Shown here: positions 44,075 to 51,406 of the stretch, piece after piece
Layout of the letters: every line of letters begins with the position of its first letter
How positions within the stretch are numbered: position 1 is the first letter of the stretch
From: Clostridia bacterium
GTDB lineage: Bacteria; Bacillota; Clostridia; Christensenellales; Aristaeellaceae
Direction: 5' to 3'
DNA length: 64,000 bases
Assembly (NCBI GenBank): GCA_017428385.1
Contig: JAFRQX010000001.1
Coordinates: 57,156-121,155 of the forward strand
The notes under the pieces: generated by a model
The model's input: the letters and a program-made list of their open reading frames with translations, nothing else
Databases searched by the model: none
Told to the model about the DNA's origin: nothing
Made by a program: the position numbers and the translations under genes

Positions 44075-45274
44075 ATGGAAGGAAAAGTTATCAATCAATC
44101 CAATATCAGAAAAGCTGACCCGGTTTCCATGCTGAAAAAGAATGCCATGCTCATCATCCTGATCCTGGTGTTTATTTTCTTCACAATTATGACGAACGGC
44201 CGGATGTTCAAACCGACCAGCTTCGCTTCTCTGATTAACCAGAACGCTTATGTATACATCCTCGGCTGCGGTATGCTGATGTGCATGCTGACCGGCGGTA
44301 ACATCGATCTGAGCTGCGGCGCATTTGTCTGCCTGCTGGGTGCTATCGGCGGTATGATGATGGTCATCTGGGGATGGAGCACGGGCGTGTCCCTGGTAGC
44401 CATGCTGCTGGTCGGTATCATCTACGGATGCGGCCTGGGCGCCCTGATTGCTTATGTGCGTGTACCCCCGTGGATCGCGACTCTGGCCGGTTACCTGGCT
44501 TTCCGCGGCCTGGGAACTTCTATTCTCAGCGTATCCATTACGAATTCGATTTCCTTCAAGGATAAGCCTGATTTCCTGAACATCTTCTCCGGTGTGCTGT
44601 TCAAAACACCTGAAGGTCAGTTGAACGTGCCGTGCATGATTGTGGGCATCGTTGCCGCGCTGCTGGTTGTGCTTCTGATTTTCAAAAACAGGCTGACGCG
44701 GCTGAAGAAAGGTTATGAAGTTGACACGATCGGTATGGACATCGTCAAGAGCGTGCTGGGCGCTGCTGTGATCCTGCTGGTCATGTTCAAACTGGCTTAT
44801 GCCGGCGGTATTCCGACGGTTCTTCTGTGGGTTGCTGCGGTGGTTCTGTTCTACGCTTTCATTACGAGCAAGACCACGATCGGCCGTCACTTCTATGTGG
44901 TGGGCGGCAATATCGAGGCGGCCCGCCTGTCCGGTGTAAACACCAAGAAGATCATGTTCATCGCTTACCTGAACATGGCAATCCTGACAGCAATCTCCGC
45001 TATGACGGTTGTTTCCCGGTATACCGCGGCAAATGCTGACGCCGGAAAGAACTTCGAAATGGACGCTATCTCTGCCTGCGTCGTGGGCGGCGTATCCGCC
45101 AGCGGCGGTGCCGGCTCCGTGCTGGGCATGGTGATCGGTGCTACTCTGATCGGCGTGATCAACCTGGGCATGTTCCAGATCAACCTGGACGCGAACTATC
45201 AGCGTGTGGTCAAAGGCTTCGTGCTGCTGGCTGCCGTGGTGTTTGACATCCTGTCCAAGAAAAAGCAGCGCTGA
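44075..45274 (+). CDS. Multiple-sugar ABC transporter permease (GguB/XylH-like), second copy
   Basis: 399 residues with the same layout as the previous gene: LTGGNIDLSCGAFVCLLG, YVRVPPWIATLAGYLAFRGLG, VVGGNIEAARLSGVNT, GGVSASGGAGSVLGMVIG. The periplasmic loop has C-G where the first copy has V-G. The middle segment contains the GguB-type insertion. Two permeases in one operon suggest a heterodimeric channel or two alternative homodimers. GGAAAGGAGG lies upstream and a terminator follows. Confidence 0.88.
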   Translation: MEGKVINQSNIRKADPVSMLKKNAMLIILILVFIFFTIMTNGRMFKPTSFASLINQNAYVYILGCGMLMCMLTGGNIDLSCGAFVCLLGAIGGMMMVIWGWSTGVSLVAMLLVGIIYGCGLGALIAYVRVPPWIATLAGYLAFRGLGTSILSVSITNSISFKDKPDFLNIFSGVLFKTPEGQLNVPCMIVGIVAALLVVLLIFKNRLTRLKKGYEVDTIGMDIVKSVLGAAVILLVMFKLAYAGGIPTVLLWVAAVVLFYAFITSKTTIGRHFYVVGGNIEAARLSGVNTKKIMFIAYLNMAILTAISAMTVVSRYTAANADAGKNFEMDAISACVVGGVSASGGAGSVLGMVIGATLIGVINLGMFQINLDANYQRVVKGFVLLAAVVFDILSKKKQR

Positions 45275-45289
45275 TAAAGGTACTGTTTC

Positions 45290-45319
45290 AACGGAAGAGC
45301 GGAAGCTCTTCCGTTTTTT
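45290..45319 (+). terminator. Terminator of the ChvE/Ggu-type operon
   Basis: AACGGAAGAGC (45290-45300), loop GGAA, GCTCTTCCGTT (45305-45315), then a T run. Confidence 0.92.
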
Positions 45320-45320
45320 G

Positions 45321-45349
45321 TTGCTTTTTTCGTCGCGATGACATATGCT
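45321..45349 (+). promoter_or_regulatory. Promoter of the zinc-ribbon gene
   Basis: TTGCTT (45321-45326) right after the terminator T-tract, 17-bp spacer, TATGCT (45344-45349). Moderate match. Confidence 0.4.
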
Positions 45350-45382
45350 TGTTAAAGAACAAAGCCTTGCAGAGGTGACAAC

Positions 45383-46075
45383 ATGAGTATGATATGCAGA
45401 CAATGCGGTAAAACCATTGAGAATGAAGAAGCAGCCTTCTGCCCGTACTGCGGAACAAAACTGGCAGTGGAAAAAGCTCCTGAGACTGTGAATGAGGAAG
45501 CGGAAAAGTGGATCCGTAAAGCACGGGCAATCAACAGTTATCCGGAAAAGAAGAAGATCCTGCTGAAAGGCCTGGAGGCATGTCCGGGAGATCGTGATAT
45601 TGAGTGGGAACTCCTTTATATCGGAGAGGAAGGACCGAAAAAAGGCTGGGCGCTTGACTTTTCGATCATCAAATGCTGGGTGCTGGAATTATATCGCAAG
45701 CCTGGAGAATTCTCCGAGGAAAAGCGGAACAGCATGAGATCCCAGCTGTTTGAGGCACCGCAGCTGGTCAGCTGCCTGCAGAAGTTTGAGGATCCTAAAC
45801 AAAAGCAGCAGGAATACCTGCTGCGGCTTTGCCGTGAGTATACGGAAATCTTCCTGGAGGGCGACAGCCAAGTCATGGGAAAGCTGTTTGGTTTTTCCCT
45901 GGAACGGAACAAGGAGAAACGGCTTGCTGTGCCGGCCGCACAGATGATTGAACGAATGAAGGCGGATGAAAAACTGACTCCGGAACAGCGGGAACAGCTG
46001 TGGAAAGCCATGTATCAGGCTTATGCGGTCAGGGCACAGGGAAATACGCAGTATTTGGATGAGCAGCTGAGGTGA
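45383..46075 (+). CDS. Zinc-ribbon domain protein of unknown function
   Basis: 230 residues. The N terminus is a typical double-CXXC zinc ribbon (CRQCGKTIENEEAAFCPYCG, residues 5-24). The rest is predicted helical and charged, without membrane segments or a recognised domain; a tryptophan-rich stretch (EWELLYIGEEGPKKGWALDF) lies near residue 75. Role unknown; adaptor or RNA/protein binding is possible. The last 19 bases of the gene form the left arm and loop of a perfect palindrome spanning the stop. Confidence 0.75.
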   Translation: MSMICRQCGKTIENEEAAFCPYCGTKLAVEKAPETVNEEAEKWIRKARAINSYPEKKKILLKGLEACPGDRDIEWELLYIGEEGPKKGWALDFSIIKCWVLELYRKPGEFSEEKRNSMRSQLFEAPQLVSCLQKFEDPKQKQQEYLLRLCREYTEIFLEGDSQVMGKLFGFSLERNKEKRLAVPAAQMIERMKADEKLTPEQREQLWKAMYQAYAVRAQGNTQYLDEQLR

Positions 46076-46089
46076 TCAGCTGCTCATCC
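46057..46089 (+). repeat. Perfect 14-bp palindrome across the stop codon of the zinc-ribbon gene
   Basis: GGATGAGCAGCTGA (46057-46070), loop GGTGA that contains the stop TGA (46073-46075), then the exact reverse complement TCAGCTGCTCATCC (46076-46089). An AATGAA tract follows at once. Confidence 0.9.
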
Positions 46090-46120
46090 AATGAAAAATG
46101 AAGAATGAAAAAGAAGAATG
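46090..46120 (+). repeat. AATGAAG/AATGAAA tract, copy B
   Basis: Units AATGAAA, AATGAAG, AATGAAA, AAGAAGAATG follow the palindrome directly. Same family as the tracts at 26494 and 49634. Confidence 0.8.
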
Positions 46121-46124
46121 GTGG

Positions 46125-46155
46125 AAAAAACTCCTGCGGTAATCGCAGGAGTTTT
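46125..46155 (-). terminator. Terminator of miaA (works towards the minus strand, probably both ways)
   Basis: CTCCTGCG (46131-46138) / CGCAGGAG (46144-46151) with loop GTAAT. Six A precede it (T-tract on the minus strand) and four T follow it. Confidence 0.85.
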
Positions 46156-46162
46156 ACTGATT

Positions 46163-47056
46163 TTATACGTTTTCGGAAAGGAACGCCTCGATCAGGTCGG
46201 ATGCCTCGGCAACCGGGTCTGCAGACATGTCCAGCCAGTGAATGCGGGGATCACGGCGGAACCAGGTCATCTGGCGTTTGGCAAACTTTTTGATGGCGTT
46301 GCCGAGTTCTTCCTTCATTTGTTCATAACCGATTTTCCCGGTGAGATACCAGGTGAGATACTTGTATTCAAGGCCGAGCTTGACCATGAACTCCTCGCTG
46401 ACGCCTTCATCCAGCAGGGCTTTGACTTCTTCCACCATGCCTTCCCGGAGACGGCGCTCAAGACGTTCATCGATCCGCTGCTTCAGGATTTCCCGGGGCC
46501 AGGTAACACCCAGCTTCAGAAGCTCATAACGCGTATTCTTTCCGGCAGGACGATCATCTCCGGCTTCCAGCTTTTCCAGGGCGCGCATGACACGATGGCG
46601 GTTGCGTGGATCAATATTGGTGTCCGGAAGCTTCTGCTTCAGCATTTCGTACAGCTCGGGTGTTTCAAAGGTTTCCAGATGAGCACGGAGGGTGTGATCC
46701 GGTGCTTTATCGCTGATTTCATAACCGTCCGCTACAGCATCAACATACAGGCCGGTTCCGCCAACCAGGAAGGGGAGTCGATTCCGTGCGAGAATGTCGT
46801 CTATGGCATCATAAGCCAGACGCTGGAAGTCAGCCATGGAAAAGAATTCACCAGGGGCCCTGACATCCAGCAGATGATGGGGAACACCCTCCATCTCTTC
46901 AGGGGTAATTTTGCCCGAACCAAGATCCAGACGTCGGAAAACCTGCCTGGAGTCGGCTGATATGATTTCGCCTCCGAAACGGGCAGCCAGTTTTACGCCC
47001 AGAGAACTCTTTCCGGAGGCGTTGGTCCCTTCGATAACGATCATTTTCGGAAGCAT
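46163..47056 (-). CDS. miaA: tRNA dimethylallyltransferase MiaA
   Basis: 297 residues. P-loop EGTNASGKSSLGVKLA, ISADSRQVFRRLDLGSGK, HHLLDV and GGTGLYVDAV (tRNA and DMAPP-binding motifs) are all present, and the C-terminal AIKKFAKRQMTWFRRD is the tRNA-binding QxTWFR block. It prenylates A37 of tRNAs that read codons starting with U. The start is ATG at 47056, with AAGGAGTGG upstream; the frame extends to 47125 but without support. The usual GPTASGKT/S motif reads GTNASGKS here. It is not next to mutL or hfq. Confidence 0.9.
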   Translation of the reverse strand: MLPKMIVIEGTNASGKSSLGVKLAARFGGEIISADSRQVFRRLDLGSGKITPEEMEGVPHHLLDVRAPGEFFSMADFQRLAYDAIDDILARNRLPFLVGGTGLYVDAVADGYEISDKAPDHTLRAHLETFETPELYEMLKQKLPDTNIDPRNRHRVMRALEKLEAGDDRPAGKNTRYELLKLGVTWPREILKQRIDERLERRLREGMVEEVKALLDEGVSEEFMVKLGLEYKYLTWYLTGKIGYEQMKEELGNAIKKFAKRQMTWFRRDPRIHWLDMSADPVAEASDLIEAFLSENV

Positions 47057-47085
47057 GTTTTCCACTCCTTTTATTACATAAGAAA

Positions 47086-47125
47086 GCCCGGAAAAGATGA
47101 TATCACAGGGGTTCCGGGCATGCAA
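47086..47125 (-). promoter_or_regulatory. Promoter of miaA flanked by an inverted repeat
   Basis: On the minus strand TTGCAT (47120-47125), 17-bp spacer, TATCAT (47097-47102). The perfect 8-bp repeat GCCCGGAA (47086-47093) / TTCCGGGC (47112-47119) brackets the -10 box. Confidence 0.55.
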
Positions 47126-47221
47126 GGGTGCCGGAAAAGGTCAAAAGTGCAAAAACATGGCATATTTTGTATTCAAAACGCCCAGAATGGCACAAAATAA
47201 GGCGTTTCGGCAAAAAAACAC

Positions 47222-47249
47222 TTGACATAAGGAATGGAATGGTTATACT
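47222..47249 (+). promoter_or_regulatory. Promoter of hup
   Basis: TTGACA (47222-47227), 16-bp spacer, TATACT (47244-47249). Consensus -35, as expected for an abundant protein. Confidence 0.75.
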
Positions 47250-47282
47250 AAAATCGAAAATTCTTTCAAGGAGGTCCCCATA

Positions 47283-47558
47283 ATGAATAAGGGTGAACTG
47301 ATTGCTGCTCTGGCAGCCAAGACTGAAATGACCAAGAAAGATTCTGAAGCCGCTCTGAACGCCGTTCTGGACGTGATCGCTGAGAGCATGGCTAAGGGTG
47401 AGAAAGTGCAGCTGATCGGCTTTGGTACCTTCGAAGCCAAGAACCGTCCTGCCCGCGTTGCCCGCAATCCCCGCACCGGCGCTTCCGTGAAGATCGCTGC
47501 TTGCAAGGCTCCCGCTTTCAAGGCCGGCAAAGCTCTGAAGGACGCTGTGAACAAGTAA
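47283..47558 (+). CDS. hup: HU family DNA-binding protein
   Basis: 91 residues, full length for [23 protein letters not shown] forms the N-terminal helices. The arm region [21 protein letters not shown] contains the conserved RNPxTG motif whose proline intercalates DNA. Family role: nucleoid compaction and DNA bending. It is monocistronic, with a consensus promoter, AAGGAGG site and strong terminator, and strongly biased codons. Confidence 0.97.
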   Translation: MNKGELIAALAAKTEMTKKDSEAALNAVLDVIAESMAKGEKVQLIGFGTFEAKNRPARVARNPRTGASVKIAACKAPAFKAGKALKDAVNK

Positions 47559-47571
47559 TCCGGTTATCCGA

Positions 47572-47601
47572 TCCCGCAGCCGAAAGGCTGCGGGATTTTT
47601 G
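47572..47601 (+). terminator. Terminator of hup
   Basis: ATCCCGCAGCC (47572-47582), GAAA tetraloop, GGCTGCGGGAT (47587-47597), then T run. Confidence 0.95.
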
Positions 47602-47623
47602 TTTGCCCGGGCTTGTATATTAT

Positions 47624-47652
47624 TGCAAAAGGGATATAGTTGTGCTAAACTG
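47624..47652 (+). promoter_or_regulatory. Promoter of the transglutaminase/pilus operon
   Basis: TTGCAA (47624-47629), 17-bp spacer, TAAACT (47647-47652) with extended -10 TG at 47644-47645. Confidence 0.65.
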
Positions 47653-47695
47653 ACTATATTGGTTTGACATATGGTTAACAGGGGAGGAAATAGCT

Positions 47696-48520
47696 ATGAT
47701 CGCAAGAATGGGCAAGACGCGCTTCATTATTTGCGCAGCGCTGGTTCTTGTGGTTTGTGCGGCAGTGATCGTCGCCGCGTGCGGGCTGAATCTTCCAGAA
47801 GCAACCGGAAAGACCGTCAAAACTGACGGCAAAATGACCATTGACTGCAGCAACATGTCTGAAGGATATATCATGGTCAAGGCCAAAAAGACCTCCAAGC
47901 GGTTGAAACTGCAGATTGCCACATCAGGAGCAAAACTGAATTATGACCTGAACAGTGATGGAGAGTTTGAGGTTTTCCCGCTGCAGTTCGGCAACGGAAA
48001 ATATCAGATCTCTCTTTTTGAGAATGTGAGCGGGAAGAAGTATTCCAAAGAAGGCTCCGTTAAACTCAGCGTCAAAATGCCGGATGAGCTCAGTTGTTTC
48101 CTTTATCCCAATCAATATGTCTCTTACAATGAGAATACGGCATGTGTTCAGCAAGCACAAAAGCTGTGCGAAGGCATGACGGACCAGAAAGAGATTTATG
48201 GTACAATCTGCAAATACGTGCTTAAAAACTTTGTATATGACTACATCAAGGCTGTGACGGTCAAACCCGGACTGCTGCCCCAGATTGACGACTGCTGGAA
48301 CAACAAGATGGGCATCTGTCAGGATCTGTCCGCTATGACCTGCGCAATGCTTCGTTCCCAGGGGATTCCGGCACGCCTGATGATCGGTACAGTCGGTTCC
48401 AATACCTATCACGCGTGGGTTGTGGCAGTGGTAAACGGTGAGAACGAGTTCTTTGACCCCACCGCGGAGATGAACGCCAGTTCCAAGACGGATACCTATA
48501 CAACAGAAAGATACTACTAA
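47696..48520 (+). CDS. Exported transglutaminase-like domain lipoprotein
   Basis: 274 residues. The signal sequence ends VIVAACG, which fits a lipobox with Cys at about 29. A beta-rich region (about 35-130) precedes a transglutaminase/protease-like core with the Cys-His-Asp triad in GICQDLSAMTCAMLRSQGIP, NTYHAWVV and EFFDPTAEM. Family members act as proteases, transglutaminases or inactive scaffolds at the cell surface. It lies 37 bp upstream of the pilC-like gene, with no terminator between, so it is probably part of the pilus operon. Confidence 0.82.
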   Translation: MIARMGKTRFIICAALVLVVCAAVIVAACGLNLPEATGKTVKTDGKMTIDCSNMSEGYIMVKAKKTSKRLKLQIATSGAKLNYDLNSDGEFEVFPLQFGNGKYQISLFENVSGKKYSKEGSVKLSVKMPDELSCFLYPNQYVSYNENTACVQQAQKLCEGMTDQKEIYGTICKYVLKNFVYDYIKAVTVKPGLLPQIDDCWNNKMGICQDLSAMTCAMLRSQGIPARLMIGTVGSNTYHAWVVAVVNGENEFFDPTAEMNASSKTDTYTTERYY

Positions 48521-48557
48521 TCCCAAAGGGTTAAAGCAATATTTGGAGGATCATATC

Positions 48558-49622
48558 ATGGCGACTGATACGAAGAAGAAAAAGAGAATTATGTCTTCGG
48601 AGGAACTTAGCAGCTTCTGTGATCAGATTGCCCTGATGCTCAGCTCCGGCATGACGCTTCGCGACGGCATTGAAATGCTAGCCGAAGACGAAATGAAGGG
48701 AAACGACAAGGTACATCCTTATACCAATCTGTATAAAGTTGTGGATGAAACAGGTTCTCTTTATATTGCCATGAAAGAGAACGAGGAAGAATGGCCTTCC
48801 TATATGATCGAAATGGTGGATATCGGTGAACAGACCGGCCGCCTTGAAGATATTATGGTCAGCCTTTCCACCTATTATCAGAGAGAAGGACGCATCCGCT
48901 CCGCAGCTGTCAGCGCGATCACTTATCCGCTGGTGCTCGGCGTGATGCTGGTCATTATTATCGGCGTGCTGTTGTGGCGTGTGCTGCCCATCTTCCGCCG
49001 GGTGCTTGCATCCCTGGGTGTTGACGCTTCCGGAAGCGGTTCCGTGCTGATGAAGATCGGCTCCTGGGCCGGCTGGATCGTTCTTGGCCTGATTGCGCTG
49101 GTTGTGATCTGCACGATCATTATTGTGATCCTGATGAGAACCAGAATGAAAGACAAGGTCATGCATTTCCTGAAGAACCTTTTCCCGCCGGTGCGCAGAC
49201 TGACAGAAAAGCTTTCTGCTTCCCGCGTGGCCGGTATTCTGGGACTGATGCTGCACAGCGGTTTCCCGATGGAAAACGCGCTGGAAATGGCGCCTGCTGC
49301 TCTGGCAGATCAGGAGTCTGTGAACAAAGTCAATTTTATCCGCGATGAAATGAAGAAGAACCAGACTTTCCAGGAAGCCCTGTCCAAGAGCGGACTGTTT
49401 GCGGATTTCCATAACCGCATGCTGAAGGTTGGCGCTGCGTCCGGACATGAGCCCCAGGTGATGGAGAAGATTGCTGAAATCTATGAGGAACAGGTGGAAG
49501 ACGGCCTGGATCACCTGATCTCCATTGTGGAACCGACGCTGGTTGCTCTGCTGTCCATCGTGATCGGCGCGATCCTGCTGAGCGTCATGCTGCCGATGGC
49601 AGGCGTTCTGGGTTCAATGTAA
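48558..49622 (+). CDS. pilC: Type II secretion / type IV pilus inner-membrane protein (PilC/GspF-like)
   Basis: 354 residues from ATG 48558 (TTTGGAGG upstream). Two repeated GspF domains: the first (about 20-130) has FCDQIALMLSSGMTLRDGIEML and MVDIGEQTGRLEDIM; the second (about 225-340) has LGLMLHSGFPMENALEMA and KVGAASGHEPQVMEKI. Three membrane helices (about 125-145, 175-200, 325-345). It is the platform protein on which the pilus ATPase acts. The end of the gene forms a hairpin with downstream sequence. Confidence 0.9.
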   Translation: MATDTKKKKRIMSSEELSSFCDQIALMLSSGMTLRDGIEMLAEDEMKGNDKVHPYTNLYKVVDETGSLYIAMKENEEEWPSYMIEMVDIGEQTGRLEDIMVSLSTYYQREGRIRSAAVSAITYPLVLGVMLVIIIGVLLWRVLPIFRRVLASLGVDASGSGSVLMKIGSWAGWIVLGLIALVVICTIIIVILMRTRMKDKVMHFLKNLFPPVRRLTEKLSASRVAGILGLMLHSGFPMENALEMAPAALADQESVNKVNFIRDEMKKNQTFQEALSKSGLFADFHNRMLKVGAASGHEPQVMEKIAEIYEEQVEDGLDHLISIVEPTLVALLSIVIGAILLSVMLPMAGVLGSM

Positions 49623-49632
49623 GGCTTGAGCC
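49611..49632 (+). repeat. Hairpin across the stop codon of the pilC-like gene
   Basis: GGTTCAA (49611-49617) pairs with TTGAGCC (49626-49632) with one G-U pair over an 8-nt loop holding the stop TAA (49620-49622). It is shorter than the palindromes at 26456 and 46057 but is placed the same way. Confidence 0.65.
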
Positions 49633-49633
49633 A

Positions 49634-49671
49634 AATGAAGAATGAAAAATGAAGAATGAATAATTGAATAA
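49634..49671 (+). repeat. AATGAAG tract, copy C
   Basis: Units AATGAAG, AATGAAA, AATGAAG, AATGAAT follow. Positions 49634-49657 are identical to 26501-26524. Confidence 0.85.
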
Positions 49672-49732
49672 AGATATATTCAATGTTCATTTGTGATGTG
49701 CAAAACAAGAAAAGCAGGAAGGAGGAATGAAG

Positions 49733-50047
49733 ATGAGAGTGAATAAAAAAGATGTTGCATCCATCGCCATTTTTATCGTCCTGATTCTTTCCTTTGTCCT
49801 GCTGATTAACAGCATTACAACCAAAAACAACGGCCGTGAGCTTCAGATTGTACGGGATGCCGTGAAAAATGCCGCACTGACCTGTTATGCAGTTGAAGGC
49901 GTGTATCCGGACGATCTCAACTATCTGCGGGAACATTATCACCTGTCCTATAACGAGGAAAAATACCACGTATTCTATGAGCCCCTGGCTTCCAACCTGA
50001 TGCCCGCTATCAAGGTTGCAGAGAGGGGAGGGAAAATGGACAAGTGA
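49733..50047 (+). CDS. Small pseudopilin-like membrane protein
   Basis: 104 residues from ATG 49733 (GGAAGGAGGA upstream with correct spacing; ATG 49727 is too close). One N-terminal helix (about 9-29, ASIAIFIVLILSFVLLI) then a small soluble domain with CYAVEGVYPDDLNYLREHY and VFYEPLASNLMP. It has no classical GFTLIE prepilin peptidase site. The position between PilC and other pilus-like genes and the size point to a minor pilus component. Its stop overlaps the next start. Confidence 0.6.
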   Translation: MRVNKKDVASIAIFIVLILSFVLLINSITTKNNGRELQIVRDAVKNAALTCYAVEGVYPDDLNYLREHYHLSYNEEKYHVFYEPLASNLMPAIKVAERGGKMDK

Positions 50048-50571
50048 GTAAGCCTGTTGTTTCCCGTTCTCCCCGAATTATTCAGAGCGTATTTGTTCTG
50101 CTGCTCCTGTCCCTGTTTGCCTGCCTGAGTGCTTTTCTTGTGACCATGGGAGCCCAGATCTACAAGAATACGGTGGACAGCGCCGAAGAAAACAATCATT
50201 CCCGCATCGCATCCGCCGTAATCCGCAGTGCCGTATGGGCTGAAGACGGCGGAGACGTGCAGATTGAGAAGATGAGCGATGATATTACCGCTCTGTCTGT
50301 GGTCAATGAATATGACGGCGTGAAGTACTACAAGAGACTGTACTGTGCGATGGACACTGATCCGCTGGACGGAGAACCCCGGTCTTTCCTGTGGGAAAGC
50401 TATAACAGTGAAGACGTGGAGTTCAATCCGGAGAACGGCGAATCCCTGTGTGAACTGAACGGGTTTGTACCTTCCATTGAAAACAATATGCTGACGGTGG
50501 AACTTGAAACATCAGCAGGTACGAAAAGCACCATCCGGATGGCATTGCGGACGGGAGGTGCAGTGAAATGA
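50044..50571 (+). CDS. DUF4860 family pilus-locus protein
   Basis: 175 residues with GTG start. The N-terminal helix IIQSVFVLLLLSLFACLSAFLV is followed by YKNTVDSAEENNHSRIASAVI and a beta-rich C-terminal domain ending STIRMALRTGG. This matches DUF4860 proteins as I know them from clostridial type IV pilus-like loci, where they resemble type II pseudopilins in build. The function is not established. It overlaps both neighbours by 4 bp, so translation of the set is tightly coupled. Confidence 0.65.
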   Translation: MSKPVVSRSPRIIQSVFVLLLLSLFACLSAFLVTMGAQIYKNTVDSAEENNHSRIASAVIRSAVWAEDGGDVQIEKMSDDITALSVVNEYDGVKYYKRLYCAMDTDPLDGEPRSFLWESYNSEDVEFNPENGESLCELNGFVPSIENNMLTVELETSAGTKSTIRMALRTGGAVK

Positions 50572-50969
50572 AAAACAGAAGCCGTTCCAACACACTGCTG
50601 ATTGAGCTGCTGTTGGTAATCTTTTTCTTCATGTGCTCCGCGGGCATTCTGGTACAGATCTTTGCGACTGCCAAGCTGAAGAGCAAAGCAGCTCATGCGA
50701 TCAATGCCTCCATGCTGGATGCGGAAAATATCGCAGAAGATCTGTACGGCTCGGATGATCCTGATGCCGTGCTTGCATCTTATGGATTCACTGCCCAGGA
50801 TGGCAGCTGGGAGCTTCAGAAGGACGGATACCTGCTGAAGGTGGCTGTCAAAAATGAAGAAACCGAATCCGGAACGATCCGGTCCTATGAGATTACAGGT
50901 GTTCAGGGAGAAGAAACGCTGATCACGCTGCCCTCCACCCGGTATATTCCCAGGGAGGTGAATCCGTGA
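50568..50969 (+). CDS. Pseudopilin-like protein with degenerate prepilin motif
   Basis: 133 residues. RSNTLLIELLLVIFFFMCSAGILVQIF has the look of a type IV prepilin N terminus (TLLIELLLV compared with FTLIELLVV, with a Glu at about the right place), but Asn replaces the Gly before the cleavage site. A beta-rich C-terminal domain follows. It probably assembles as a minor pseudopilin or stays uncleaved. It overlaps the previous and the next gene. Confidence 0.6.
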   Translation: MKNRSRSNTLLIELLLVIFFFMCSAGILVQIFATAKLKSKAAHAINASMLDAENIAEDLYGSDDPDAVLASYGFTAQDGSWELQKDGYLLKVAVKNEETESGTIRSYEITGVQGEETLITLPSTRYIPREVNP

Positions 50970-51406
50970 ACAAGCGTAAAATAGCCTTAGGTCCCGGCGC
51001 TGCGTCTCTGATCCTGATCGTGGTGGTACTTTCCCTGTGCATGCTTGCTATGCTGACGCAGATTGCGGCGAAGAACGATTACAATCTGTGCACCAGAAGT
51101 GCTGAAATGGTTCAGAAAGTTTATGAGCTGAATGCACAGAGTGAGCGTAATTTCGCACGGCTGGACAATGTGCTGGCAGCTGCCCGGAAAGAAACGACAG
51201 ATATGCAGGCATATCTGGAAAAAGTGAAAGAACTGCTGCCGGAAGGCATGACACTGGAAGAAGACCGAGTCACCTGGACCGAACCCCTGGACAACCGCAA
51301 CCTTGAGTGTATCGTACAGCTGCTTCCCGTTGAGGAAACGCAGCGGGCCAAATGGATCTCTCATAAGCTGGCAGTTGAAGAGCCGGAGGATGATTGGGAA
51401 TGGTAG
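50966..51406 (+). CDS. Membrane-anchored pilus-locus protein (LGPGAASL-type)
   Basis: 146 residues, GTG start with GGGAGG upstream. One N-terminal helix after a KIALGPGAASLILIVVVLSL motif that I associate with clostridial pilus loci, then a long helical region (about 40-90) and a short acidic C terminus (EEPEDDWEW). No named family is certain. It may be the partner that aligns pseudopilins, like PilN/PilO, but this is inference from position and build. It overlaps the PilT-like gene by 7 bp. Confidence 0.5.
   Translation: MNKRKIALGPGAASLILIVVVLSLCMLAMLTQIAAKNDYNLCTRSAEMVQKVYELNAQSERNFARLDNVLAAARKETTDMQAYLEKVKELLPEGMTLEEDRVTWTEPLDNRNLECIVQLLPVEETQRAKWISHKLAVEEPEDDWEW

Noticed and set aside
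34311..45274. Possibility that the three ABC systems are recent duplicates of one another
   Set aside because: Binding proteins, ATPase signatures and permease lengths differ strongly and match different known branches (divergent, Mgl, ChvE/Ggu).
42761..45403. 880-codon open frame on the minus strand across the two permease genes
   Set aside because: It is antisense to two clear permease genes with ribosome binding sites; its translation is His/Gln/Asp-rich without domains. It comes from codon bias of the plus-strand genes.
46118..46960. 280-codon plus-strand frame opposite miaA
   Set aside because: It overlaps the complete miaA gene and its terminator and has no recognisable domain.
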